Source: Xestospongia muta
Taxonomy: Eukaryota; Porifera; Demospongiae; Haplosclerida; Petrosiidae
Assembly (NCBI GenBank): GCA_963693285.1
Contig: OY848921.1
Span: forward strand, 3,157,497-3,221,496
Direction: 5' to 3'
DNA: 64,000 bases
Within the stretch, counting starts at the first letter, position 1. Each line of letters starts with the position of its first letter. A program made the position numbers and the translations under genes. Shown here in pieces: positions 1 to 10,103 of this stretch. The notes under the pieces were generated by a model. That model was not told the origin of the DNA and ran no database searches. It worked only from the letters and a program-made list of their open reading frames with translations.

Positions 1-232
1 TGGAAAAAGCTAGGAAACTAATGAAAGATGTTTCTCAAGTAATGTAAATATGAAGGTTTGATCAGATGCACCCAATTTAAAGCTCATAATAAAAGTAATT
101 ATATTCATAGATTGCTCTGTGAATCAGTGGTTATTGTACACAGGTTAATTTCATTCATCACTGTTGAAAATCACATACAACACTGCATGTAATTAAGAGG
201 GGTGTGGCCACACCATAGCTATCAGAACATAC

Positions 233-952
233 AGGTATATTAGAGGTTGTATCAACAGAAACAGATGAATCAGTTGCTAAGGAACAGTGTGATGACAATG
301 TTTTAGTAAACAATGATCGAAGAGACCAATCTAAAACAAACAAAAACACAGTAAAACTGATATATATGTACTTGTATTACTATATCCTTACAGATCTTTC
401 CTGCTCTATTCTCAGGTCGAAATACTACAGATAGTGTTTGATGAATTTCAGTTCTTACAGATGAGCAAGCTACATCCTTTACACACAGCATATTTAACAA
501 ATCATATGTATTAACATACTTTACACATTGGTAGCACTTTCAAACTGACAGAATGATAGTCAGCATTAAATAACTTAAGAGCTACATATAAACTACCCAA
601 ACCAGCCTAACATAAAAAATAAACTAATAATCACATCACATGTAATATACCACTTGTCCACAAGGCAATAGTTTACTCCATGGAGTAAGATTCTCTGTAC
701 AAACAGCTTCACGAGGTAAAGCAGAGTAGCGTAGAAATGATGAGGAAATATTTCCTTTTAATATGAGTTGTTAATAGTGAAATATTGACCTGCATAGTTT
801 ACCTGGTAATGCTCCCTGTGGTTTAAATGATAATGATGGCCGATATGTACTAGATATATCAATTGAATTCAATGAAGCACACATCAAACCTGACACAGCA
901 TTAACTACTCTTTTCCATTGGATATCAACACTTGAATGTGTAAATGTGTGTG

Positions 953-999
<47 letters not shown>

Positions 1000-2223
1000 G
1001 AAAAAGTAACTGTAAAAGGTTGTTAATAATAAGATTTGGAAACTGTCTATCCACAAATCTACTGAGAATGCTTGCTGTATTTTTAACCCTTCCTTAACAA
1101 ATATGCTAGGAAATAACATTTGTTAATTCTAAAATGGATAATTCTGGCTATCTTAAATATTACTATCACATTTGCTTATAGCTTACTTCTCTGTTTTAGG
1201 CAGAAACCACACCCAAAACTCTGCTCCAGGAGGTGCAGGTTGAGGAGGATATCCCCATGTTGATGTCCGCCATTTCCCCCTAGTTAGGGAAAGATGGAGT
1301 TTCTGAACACTATAGTGGCCTATGATCTCTGCTAGTGACCTTGGAAACATTCCATAGTGTCGAACTATATGTAAACATAATTATGTACAATATTATAATA
1401 TTATGTTAAGCATTTATCATAACTTCTTAACAACCATTTAAAGCATAATTGCTCAAGTATACTTTTATAAGACACGACTAAAATTAATGATGTGTACTAA
1501 TTTTAGACAATTTTGTGAGTACTGTAATAATCACAAAATTGTACTCACTAATAAGTTAAGTGGGTGTGACTCAGAAAAATTGTTAAACTTAATACACGAT
1601 AAGTTAGAACATTTTTAATTTCAAAATTTAGTAGATTAATAGCAGTAGATTTGAGGTAAGAGGATTATTTTCAAGTCAGCAATACGTTGAGTGGTCTCAA
1701 TAGTATAAAGGTCATGATTTATCTATTAAGAATGGCAGTGAAGTCTTCAGAGTCCAGACCCGATCAGTAATGAATGACAGTGTTTTCAATAAATTGATGC
1801 TTATAAGTATAATAAATGTCATAAGTAAAACGGCATTCATTAGTAGTTTTTAAGTTAAAATGATAAGTGAAAACTGTAGTTTTACTTTGGTTGGTCTGGG
1901 AATGAGACTGTGTATTGACTTAATCAATAAAATAAATGTGGGGTTTGATGATGCTCATTAAAACTTATTATTAGAGGTCATAGACAAGTGATCATTATTT
2001 TGAATTATTAGCTGGTTTTAGAATAAATTAACTAACCCTGCATTGGATGAGCAAGTTGACTTGGTTCAATGTTCCATGTTGTTAGGTGTTCAAAATGAGC
2101 TGATATTCTACTATCTGGTAAATGTCGTAAGAGTAAGTCCTCTTGGTAACTTTGATCAACGAGATGAAGCGAGCAGCCACAGATAAAGGACAACAGTAAG
2201 CAAAACGATGTGATCAAAGCCAT
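233..2223 (-). CDS. PIGT: PIGT (GPI transamidase subunit), 5' seven exons, gene continues past window start
   Basis: PIG-T is an ER-membrane subunit of the GPI transamidase, which attaches GPI anchors to proteins. Exons read on the minus strand: 2037-2223 (ATG at 2223, signal peptide), 1187-1364, 803-930, 651-754, 520-573, 392-476 and 233-330. All junctions are GT-AG and the phases stay consistent (834 nt, 278 codons). The translation follows the PIG-T N-terminus: the LHLS-x4-WRT-x-x-WG stretch and GAEFWVWF in exon 2, SGLMCASLN and SFKP in exon 3, [19 protein letters not shown] in exon 4, YHS in exon 5, QTLSVVF in exon 6. Introns 3 and 5 are only about 45 bp. The last donor (at 232) is inferred. 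No further exon is recognised in 1-232, so the 3' half lies outside. It lies downstream of a UGT gene on the same strand. Family assignment is firm; exon 4 and 7 ends are less so. Confidence 0.9.
956..996. repeat. (GA)n microsatellite
   Basis: An uninterrupted GA dinucleotide tract of about 41 bp lies in PIGT intron 2, just upstream of exon 3. On the transcribed strand it reads as a CT-rich tract near the exon 3 acceptor, so it may act as an extended polypyrimidine region. Confidence 0.95.
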
Positions 2224-2617
2224 CACTGGTAACCACGCCCCACTATAATTAATTTAGAAACACACGTGGTCTCACATGTTTAATAAGCCCTACCACTGAC
2301 CATTAAAGCAGCCATTCTGTAGTCACTCCACTACAAAGCAAACACTTTGTAATTATATAAGTAATGAGCCAAACTAATTAGGGCCAAATAGTCCACATAC
2401 AAACACACATCTCTTGCTTTATGATAACACATTTACAATGAGCTCTACTAAACATGTGAGGTGGATAATTAAAATTAAGTAAAATAATTATTTCTGAGAT
2501 AACAGAAAATTAAAAGAACAACATGACTGTCAATAAATACAAAATGTAATCTCTTTCACAGACCTACTAAAAGGAAAAGTACTGTATACCAAATTACTAT
2601 ATATGGCAAAGTGGTTA
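2224..2617. other. PIGT 5' flank / UGT-A 3' flank
   Basis: This 394-bp gap separates the PIGT start codon from the stop of the UGT gene on the same strand. It must hold the PIGT promoter. A CACGTG E-box lies about 40 bp upstream of the PIGT ATG. No TATA box is evident. The same flank recurs upstream of the partial PIGT copy at 22.38-22.79 kb, and pieces of it recur downstream of plus-strand UGT genes near 18.9 and 27.1 kb. Confidence 0.5.
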
Positions 2618-4183
2618 TCATTCCTTTTTGAGTTTTTCCTTTGAACAGAATCTACAGCAACACTTAAATACTTTAATTATACAATACATAATGATCAATA
2701 TGATACACAGTAGTGTAACATGTACATCAATATTGTAGTATTGTATCCAGCTCCATTTGTACTTGACAGGACCTGGTATTAGGTGATCATAACCAACATT
2801 AACATAGAACTCCACAAGATCTGCTGCCTTATCCACACCTCCTGCTCTCTTCATGATCTGACTCATCTTTTGAGCCTTTTTATGATATTCTCCTGATTCT
2901 ATTGTCTGAATACTCTCCCTAATATTTTGAGAGGTCATTTGATGAAGTTTAAGTTGTACACCAACTCCAGAATGTTCTACTTTTGCTGCCCAATCCAACT
3001 GATCACTGACTAGTGGTATTACTATAAGAGGAACTCCATAGTAAAGAGCTTCGTGAACTCCATTAGAACCACCATGTAGTATAGCCATAGAGATAGACTT
3101 ATGTTGTAATAGAGTGGCCTGTGGAGTCCATGATGAAATAAAGTATTTGTTTTGGTCAAGCTTTATATCATTAAGAACGTGTTGATTAAGTTTATTGAGA
3201 GACCATACAACAGAGTAATTAGTTTGAAAGGTACTGTTAACAAGTGCCATAGCTAAATCAATAGTAGTATGTGCAAGAGACCCCATACTGATATAAATAA
3301 CACTGTTATCCTCTTCATCTTGTATCCACTTTGACAAATCTGTAGGTAGTGGTTTATTTAACTTGGACAAAAGAGGCCCTACATATTCTGTTAAAGGTGA
3401 AATTGTTCGTGGGTACTCAAAACCAAAAGCAGATAGTATAAAGACAGGAAACTCCCAACATTCAAATTGTGTCCAATGAAAGGCTTTTTTACACTTATCA
3501 CTGGTAATAGTAGATCCAAAGAGTTCAAAAAGAGAAACAACTGGGAGAGAATATATTAAAGTGCTTCTTAACCTTCCAACAAAATTAAGATTATCTGTTT
3601 TTCCTAACAATGGTTCTGGATAAGCCCAAGGTGGATAATCATATGTAATTCTATCATAAACAGCTACAGTACGTACATTATTATAGGCAGCAAGACATGT
3701 TAATGAATGCGATAAAAATTTTGCCATTAAGACAATATCCCATTGCTGGATCCCCTGTTTTTTAAGATAACTAAGAATAGGATCACAGCTTAGTTTTGGA
3801 ACTCTGCTAGTGACGTCTAACAAACCCTGATATTTTGTCCATGGGTTGAATGAAGACAAAAGCTTTCCACTTTCAAGATATAACTCACGAAATTGACTTT
3901 CATTTAGTAGGAATTTGCCAGCAGACAGATACTCTATACCTCTCTCCAATGTTTTCTCTTTTAAATTTACCCAATTGTCTAGAGAACAAAAGGATACATT
4001 ATGTCCACGCCTTACCAGTTCCTCTCCTAGGGCTAACAAAGGATACACATGACCAGCAAATGGAGGAGCTGCCAACAGAACATTTAACTTTTTGATGGAG
4101 ACATTTCTTGCTTTATTGTCAGTCAAAGAAAGACTGTCAGTTGATAGAGCTGCTATAATGAAGACAAAGCAGATGTTCTTCAT
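2618..4183 (-). CDS. UDP-glycosyltransferase (minus-type subfamily, UGT-A)
   Basis: Family 1 UGTs transfer a sugar from a UDP-sugar to small lipophilic acceptors in the ER lumen. The ATG at 4183 is preferred (521 aa) because it opens a clean signal peptide; upstream in-frame sequence has only a TTG. The N-terminal domain carries a GHxxPLLALGEEL motif whose His (about residue 45) is where family members have the catalytic base. The C-terminal domain has the donor-binding signature, from WTPQ through HGGSNGVHEAL, GVP and DQ (residues about 352-400). A single membrane span (about 487-503) is followed by a CCC-x-x-C cluster and a KxKxx ER-retrieval tail. The length (521 aa) is normal for animal UGTs. 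Intronless. Paired head to head with the plus-strand gene at 5101. The acceptor substrate cannot be told. Confidence 0.93.
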   Translation of the reverse strand: MKNICFVFIIAALSTDSLSLTDNKARNVSIKKLNVLLAAPPFAGHVYPLLALGEELVRRGHNVSFCSLDNWVNLKEKTLERGIEYLSAGKFLLNESQFRELYLESGKLLSSFNPWTKYQGLLDVTSRVPKLSCDPILSYLKKQGIQQWDIVLMAKFLSHSLTCLAAYNNVRTVAVYDRITYDYPPWAYPEPLLGKTDNLNFVGRLRSTLIYSLPVVSLFELFGSTITSDKCKKAFHWTQFECWEFPVFILSAFGFEYPRTISPLTEYVGPLLSKLNKPLPTDLSKWIQDEEDNSVIYISMGSLAHTTIDLAMALVNSTFQTNYSVVWSLNKLNQHVLNDIKLDQNKYFISSWTPQATLLQHKSISMAILHGGSNGVHEALYYGVPLIVIPLVSDQLDWAAKVEHSGVGVQLKLHQMTSQNIRESIQTIESGEYHKKAQKMSQIMKRAGGVDKAADLVEFYVNVGYDHLIPGPVKYKWSWIQYYNIDVHVTLLCIILIIMYCIIKVFKCCCRFCSKEKLKKE

Positions 4184-4531
4184 ATTATTGGTGATGTCAC
4201 TGATAACATACAAAGTAACTAATTAGTTATTACTTTGTATGGTATTAGTGACAAGATCTTAATTGTGAGCTGTCCATTATTAATTGTGATGGACCTCATC
4301 TACCAAATAGAAAAACTTTCAGAAATTTTTTCTATTGTAGAATAGCCTTAAACTTTGTCAAACTGTATACAAGGTTTGGTCATAAGTAGATTGAAGATTA
4401 AGTTGAATAGAATTTTATTACAGAATAAATAGCAGCAATCCACACATATAAAATATGGAACACTGACTAAACATAAATAATAGTAAATTTTTGTCTTCAT
4501 TCAACCCATAGACAAAATATATTATATTACG

Positions 4532-4656
4532 TATTTCTCCCTAATTAGAGAAAGATGGAGTTCCTGAACACTGTAGAGACCTATGAATGCTATGATCTCT
4601 GCTAGTGACCTTGGAAATATTCCATAGTGTCAAACTATATGTAAACATAATTATGT
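4532..4656 (-). pseudogene. PIGT exon 2 relic
   Basis: This segment aligns with PIGT exon 2 at 1187-1364: the same run around the TCTCCCTAATTAG, GATGGAGTTCCTGAACACTG and GACCTTGGAAA words, ending in the same intron-1 acceptor sequence. A short insertion (GAATGCTAT) disrupts the reading frame. No other PIGT exon accompanies it, so it is a stray copy upstream of the minus-type UGT gene. Confidence 0.8.
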
Positions 4657-4690
4657 ACATGTACATAATTATGTTTACATATAGTTTGAC
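4629..4690. repeat. Perfect 62-bp palindrome
   Basis: The left arm is the end of the PIGT exon 2 relic plus intron-1 sequence; the right arm is its exact reverse complement. The symmetry centre lies between 4659 and 4660, with no spacer. Near-perfect copies occur near 24.8 kb and 9.3 kb; in the latter the right arm is split by a MITE. Confidence 0.95.
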
Positions 4691-4831
4691 ATGATATATT
4701 TATAATATTGTACGATATTATAATATTACAACTAACATCTACATTATTTAGAGTTAGAGGAAGAGTAACAAATCATAGATAATACTTTGAGAACACTGTA
4801 AAAAGTAATACAATAGAGATAGACTATTCTA

Positions 4832-4925
4832 TCCTAAATATTCTGTTAAAGGAGAAATTGTCCATCGGTACTCAAAGCCAAATACTGTTCATGTAATAGC
4901 AGGATATTCCCATACTTCAAACCGG
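4832..4925 (-). pseudogene. Short UGT coding fragment
   Basis: On the minus strand this reads close to the UGT segment WEYPAI through GFEY and TISPLTEY, but with an in-frame stop. It is a roughly 95-bp internal piece of a UGT gene stranded in the intergenic region. The same piece is present at 25.0-25.1 kb (-) and, inverted, at 9.74-9.83 kb (+). Confidence 0.75.
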
Positions 4926-5100
4926 TCTTTTTATTTAGACTGCCTATTTGTCTGACAGGAAGGGAAATGATACCTATCCCCCTAAAATTATTAATAATTA
5001 TTAATTACCGTATAACAGGGTTTTTTTCGAAAAAATCTGTTATAGGGTATGCTCATCAAATGCCAGACCTAATGTAATTATTATTCAATAGGACAGCATA

Positions 5101-6704
5101 ATGGCAAGCAAGAAAGTTGTAGCCCTGACTCTCCTTCACTATTCCTTTTTGGACTGTATGCTGTGGCATACAGTAATCCTCTGAACTCTAATCTTACTAG
5201 CTACACTATAGCTAGCTCTACCGTCAATCCTTTAAAAGTCTTATTTGTCTCTGTCCCATTACCTGGTCATACTAATGCTTTATTAGCTCTTGGAGAAGAG
5301 TTAGTAAGACGTGGACATAATGTATCGTTTTGTTCTACAGACTCTTGGGACAACTTAATAGAGAAGGTAATGGAGAGAGGAATAAAGTATCTTTCTGCTG
5401 GAAAAGTGATAGATTATGAGTCAAAACGAGCAAATATCCACAATGTTATACAATGGATGTTTTCTAGCAATCCCTGGCTGATTTACAAAGCTCTGATGAC
5501 TGTTATTGAATGGAAGAAAGATGATGTTAGTCCTATAATTGACTATCTTATCAATAATGATGTGACTCAATGGGACATTGTAATCACTGATTATTTGCTA
5601 ATAAACTCAGTTCCCTGTATTGCCAGATATCACAATGTATCTGTAATTGGTGTCTTTAACAGACCTGTCCACAATGAGCCACCTTGGCCTTATCCTTTAA
5701 GTACATCTGGGAAAACTGATAATATTATGTTTCTAGACAGACTTAGCAATATTCCATCAAGGTTCATTGGATTATTGATCAAGAATGTTTTTTTTTATAG
5801 CTCACCCACTGTCGATAAACTATGTAACAAAGTATTTCATTGGGGTCCACTTGAAGGATGGGAATATCCTGCTATTGTACGAACAGTAATTGGCTTTGAG
5901 TACCCACGAACAATTTCACCTTTAACAGAATATGTTGGACCTATATTGTCTAAATTAAATAAACCACTACCTACAGATTTGTCAAAGTGGATACAAGATA
6001 AAGAGGACAACAGTGTTATATATATCAGTATGGGATCTATTGCTAATACAAGTTATGACTTGGTTGTGGCATTTGTTAACAGTACTAATAGCACTACATA
6101 CTCTGTAGTGTGGTCTTTAAATGAACTTCACCAACATTTTGTTAATGACATGAAACTTGCTTCACACAAATACTTTATTTCATCATGGACTCCTCAGGTT
6201 ACTCTATTACAACATAAGTCTATCTCTATGGCTATACTACATGGTGGTTCTAATGGAGTTCATGAAGCTCTTTACTATGGAGTTCCACTTATAGTGATAC
6301 CACAGTTTACTGACCAATTTGATTGGGCAGCAATGGTAGAACATTCTGGAGTTGGTATACAACTCAAACTTCATCAAGTGTCCTCTCAAACTATTAAGAA
6401 GAGTATTGAGACAATAGAGTCAGGAGAATATCATAAAAAAGCTCAAAAGATGAGTCAGATCATGAAGGGAGCAGGAGGAGTGGATAAGGCAGCAGATCTT
6501 GTGGAGTTCTATGTTAATGTTGGTTATGATCACCTGATACCAGGTCCTTTCAAGTACAAATGGAGCTGGATACAATACTACAATATTGATGTACATGTTA
6601 CACTACTGTGTATCATATTGATCATTATGTATTGTATAGTTAAAGTATATAAGTGTTGCTGTAGATGTTGTTGCCTGCTGAAAGAGAAGCAGAAAGAAGA
6701 CTGA
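5101..6704 (+). pseudogene. UDP-glycosyltransferase UGT-B with frameshifted signal peptide
   Basis: From 5163 to the stop the frame encodes a full plus-type UGT body: GHTNALLALGEEL, the WTPQ/HGG/DQ donor signature, a C-terminal membrane span, a cysteine cluster and a KxKxx tail. The ATG at 5101 that matches the intact paralogues is out of frame, because one base is missing in the run encoding the hydrophobic signal core. From that ATG translation stops after 27 codons. The ORF at 5163 opens with GTG, not a normal eukaryotic start; the next in-frame ATG is inside the mature domain and would leave no signal peptide. Everything downstream is intact, so this is a very young pseudogene, a polymorphism or an assembly error. 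Head to head with UGT-A. Confidence 0.85.
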
Positions 6705-6925
6705 ATGTTGTTTAGTAAAATTTTAATACTTTTTTTCTAGTAACTGCTAAATTTTTATTTTACCTATTGATATTGTTACATAATCAGTTTTTGAAGTGTG
6801 TTCCTATCAACAAACCAGTATTCTTAGTTAGACCACCCATTTGTCTGGCAGGAACATAAACTAAGCAAATTATTTCCTACTGAATCTAATCTACCTTTTG
6901 AATTATTATTTAATAAGATTGCATG

Positions 6926-7055
6926 ATGGCAAGCACGAAAGTTGTAGAGCTGCCTCTCCTTTTACTATTTTCCTTTGGATGGCATGCTGTTACATGCAAT
7001 AATTATGTGAACTCTAATCCCACTAACTCGACTATCAAACCTTTTAATATGATGG
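6926..7055 (+). pseudogene. UGT 5' end remnant
   Basis: The sequence starts with the same ATGGCAAGCA leader and signal-peptide codons as plus-type UGT genes, including the TTTAATAAGATTGCAT-like leader before it. It then diverges and stops being recognisable after about 130 bp, near the codons before the first catalytic-domain strand. It follows UGT-B by about 220 bp and is followed by unrelated AT-rich sequence. Confidence 0.8.
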
Positions 7056-7602
7056 GAGTTTGGATTATATTACTGTTAAGTCTTTTTACCCATTCATGAA
7101 CATTACTTGGTTTGCATGTATGCATCCATTCAAATTATGAATAAAAAAGTAACTTCTAACTTTTTACAAAAAAATGTCAACACATTAGTTCATTATTAAT
7201 TAATGAAAGCAGTATAATATTTAGTTTTTGTGTCAAAATACATCTGTTACATGCAACCTGCAAATCATATATTGGTTAAGTCAATAAATCAATCAATTTT
7301 ACAGTGCAGATGAATGATTATTATAATATAGCCACTGGTTATTCGGAAGGCTGTGTGGCCATATGACATATTAGAGGTTGTATTAATACATATAAATTTG
7401 GCAGTTTCAAAGGGATAATAGAGTATAATGAATAGTTCTCAGTGATCTAATAGACAAATCAAGGCCAAAACAAAGACACAATAAAAACTGATGTGGTCGT
7501 ACTCATCAGTCCTTTTAAACATTTAACATTTAGTGTAAAAACATAGATTGAAATGGTCTGATCTGTCTTTCCCAAACAATTACTACTGTTCTCCACTTTG
7601 CG
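7056..7602. other. AT-rich spacer
   Basis: No gene is supported here. A short piece (about 7350-7385) resembles sequence near PIGT exon 7 (GTGTGGCC, then CATATTAGAGGTTGTAT), suggesting scrambled PIGT-region material next to the truncated UGT pseudogene. Confidence 0.4.
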
Positions 7603-8843
7603 TTATACACAAACTCCAGATGGTTCTACTTTTGCTGCCCAATCCAACTGATCACTGACTAGTGGTATTACTATAAGTGGAACTCCATAGTAAAGAGCTT
7701 CGTGAACTCCATTAGAACCACCATGTAGTATAGCCATAGAGATAGACTTATGTTGTAATAGAGTGGCCTGTGGAGTCCATGATGAAATAAAGTATTTGTT
7801 TTGGTCAAGCTTTATATCATTAAGAACATGTTGATTAAGTTTATTGAGAGACCATACAACAGAGTAATTAGTTTGAAAGGTACTGTTAACAAGTGCCATA
7901 GCTAAATCAATAGTAGTATGTGCAAGAGACCCCATACTGATATAAATAACACTGTTATCCTCTTTATCTTGTATCCACTTTGACAAATCTGTAGGTAGTC
8001 GTTTATTTAACTTGGACAAAAGGCCCCTACATATTCTGTTAAAGGTGAAATTGTTCGTGGGTACTCAAAACCAAACGCAGATAGTATAAAGACAGGAAAC
8101 TCCCAACATTCAAATTGTGCCCAATGAAAGGCTTTTTTACACATATCACTGGTAATAGTAGATCCAAAGAGTTCAAAAAGAGAAACAACTGGGAAAGAAT
8201 ATATTAAAGTGCTTCTTAGCCTTCCAACAAAATTAAGATTATCTGTTTTTCCTAACAATGGTTCTGGATAAGCCCAAGGTGGATAATCATATGTAATTCT
8301 ATCATAAACAGCTACAGTACGTACATTATTATAAGCAGCAAGACATGTTAATGAATGCGATAAAAAATTTTGCCATCAAGACAATATCCCACTGCTGGAT
8401 CCCCTGTTTTTTAAGATAACTAAGAATAGGATCACAGCTTAGCTTTGGAACTCTGGTAGTGACATCTAACAAACCCTGATATTTTGTCCATGGATTATAA
8501 ATGAAGACAAAAGCTTTCCACTTTCAAGATATAACTCACGAAATTGACTTTCATTTAGTAGGAATTTGCCAGCAGACAGATACTCTATACCTCTCTCCAA
8601 TGTTTTCTCTTTCAAATTTACCCAATTGTCTAGAGAACAAAAGGATACATTATGTCCACGCCTTACCAGTTCCTCTCCTAGGGCTAACAAAGGATACACG
8701 TGACCAGCAAATGGAGGAGCTGCCAACAGAACATTTAACTTTTTGATGGAGACATTTCTTGCTTTATTGTCAGTTAAAGAAAGACTGTCTACTCTGTCAG
8801 TTGATAGAGCTGCTATAATGAAGACAAAGCAAATGTTCTTCAT
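7603..8843 (-). pseudogene. Minus-type UDP-glycosyltransferase pseudogene (UGT-D)
   Basis: This is a close copy of the minus-type genes at 2618 and 22789, broken several times. Frame shifts lie near 8500 (after the SSF codons), near 8366 (an extra base in an A run, giving an early stop in the upstream frame) and near 8018 (two bases lost in the LSKLNK region). The 3' end is missing: it stops at the VEPSGV codons after the DQ motif, so the membrane span and ER tail are lost. The N-terminal signal peptide and GHVYPLLALGEEL remain. It occupies the minus position of a divergent pair whose plus partner at 10104 is intact. Confidence 0.93.
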
Positions 8844-9204
8844 ATTACTGGTGATGTCACTGATAACATACAAAGTAACTAATTAGTTACTTTGTATGGT
8901 ATTAGTGACAGGATCTTAATTGTGAGCTGTCCATTATTAATTGTGATGGAGCTCATCTACCAAATAGAAAAAAAACTTTCAGAAATGTTTTCTATTGTAG
9001 AATAGCCTTAAACTACAAATTTATCAAAATGTATATATATAAGGTTTGGTCATAAGTTAATTGTAGATCAAGTTGAATAGAATTTTATTACAGAACAGAT
9101 AGCAGCAATCCCCACACATAATTAAATATGGAGCACTGACTAAACATAAATCTTGTAAATCTTTTGTCTTCATTTAACCCATAGACAAAATATATTATAT
9201 TACG

Positions 9205-9330
9205 TATTTCTCCCTAGTTAGGGAAAGATGAGTTCCTGAACACTGTAGTGACCTATGAATGCTATGATCTCTGCTAGTGACCTTGGAAATATTCCATAGT
9301 GTCAAACTATATGTAAATGTAAGTATGTAC
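9205..9330 (-). pseudogene. PIGT exon 2 relic (second)
   Basis: Same stray PIGT exon 2 segment as at 4532-4656, upstream of the UGT-D pseudogene. It includes the GAATGCTAT insertion, showing that the three relics share one duplication history. Confidence 0.8.
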
Positions 9331-9353
9331 ATATACATAATTATATTTACATA

Positions 9354-9607
9354 TGTGACCGTCCATGCAGAAAGGGACCTAGTCGCGCAAATTCAATTAT
9401 TGAGAAAATGCAATTTTAGTGAAATATCGATCCACCCACGCGAAACGCGATTATGACTTGTAGTGCCTCAAACCTTTGTAAACTAAAAATAGCATTTTAT
9501 GAAGAATTAAAATTCAATAATAAAGACTGTTTCTAGACTTGTAACTTAGCAACAATAGCTACAATTCGAAACGAGCCACTAATTCCCTTTCTGCATGGAC
9601 AGTCACA
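9354..9607. mobile_element. 254-bp MITE with terminal inverted repeats and TA target duplication
   Basis: The element begins TGTGACCGTCCATG and ends with the reverse complement, differing at one base over about 24 bp. It is flanked by TA on both sides (9352-9353 and 9608-9609). The empty site is present at 4.68 kb and 24.85 kb, where the same palindrome arm is uninterrupted. It has no coding capacity. TA target duplication and short terminal repeats are typical of Tc1/mariner-type non-autonomous elements. It is the only full copy seen in the window. Confidence 0.9.
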
Positions 9608-9701
9608 TATAGTTTGACATGATATAGTTATAATATTGTACGATATTATAATATTACAACTAACATCCACATTATTTAGAGTTAAAGGAAGAGTAACAAA
9701 T

Positions 9702-9895
9702 ATCCTGTCAGACAAATAGGCAGTCTAAATAAAAAGACCAGTTTGAAGTATGGGAATATCCTGCTATTACATGAACAGTAATTGGCTTTGAGTACCAATG
9801 GACAATTTCTCCTTTAACAGAATATTTAGGATAGAATAGTCTATCTCTATTGTATCACTTTTTACAGTGTTCTCAAAGTATTATCTATGATTTGT
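9702..9895 (+). other. Inverted intergenic segment carrying a UGT fragment
   Basis: Compared with 4.78-4.97 kb and 24.94-25.14 kb, this stretch is the reverse complement, starting right after the shared GTAACAAAT word. It carries the stranded UGT coding piece (WEYPAI through PLTEY) in plus orientation, still with an in-frame stop. Confidence 0.8.
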
Positions 9896-10103
9896 ACAAA
9901 AATATCCCGACGTGAAGGTTTCCCGATATACGGTACACAGTAGGGTTATATCAAAATATTACTGATTAACATATCCAGGTTACAATTAAGATGACATGTT
10001 AACAAGAATAGGTGACAATACTACACATTAACATTAATGGTTATGTACATGTAAATAACGTCTTGCTAGACCTAATCTAATTATTATTCAATAGGACTGC
10101 ATA

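Larger units (their letters stand above)
4184..5100. other. Divergent UGT-UGT intergenic region with relics
   Basis: This is the shared 5' region of a head-to-head UGT pair. It contains a relic of PIGT exon 2, a 62-bp palindrome and a short non-coding piece of UGT coding sequence. The arrangement recurs at 8.84-10.10 kb and 24.36-25.23 kb. It must include both promoters, but no clear TATA box was recognised. Next to the plus-strand start is a leader found before every plus-type gene (a TTATTATTCAATA-like run, then a purine-rich step to the ATG). It could also be read as a 5' UTR splice acceptor. Confidence 0.6.

Noticed and set aside
925..1119. ORF with a long Ser-Leu run
   Set aside because: Produced by the GA microsatellite and overlapping PIGT exon 3 region; not coding.
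3850..4095. 81-codon plus-strand ORF, repeated at 8501 and 24021
   Set aside because: It is the antisense of the N-terminal coding region of the minus-type UGT genes; its conservation simply follows the real frame.
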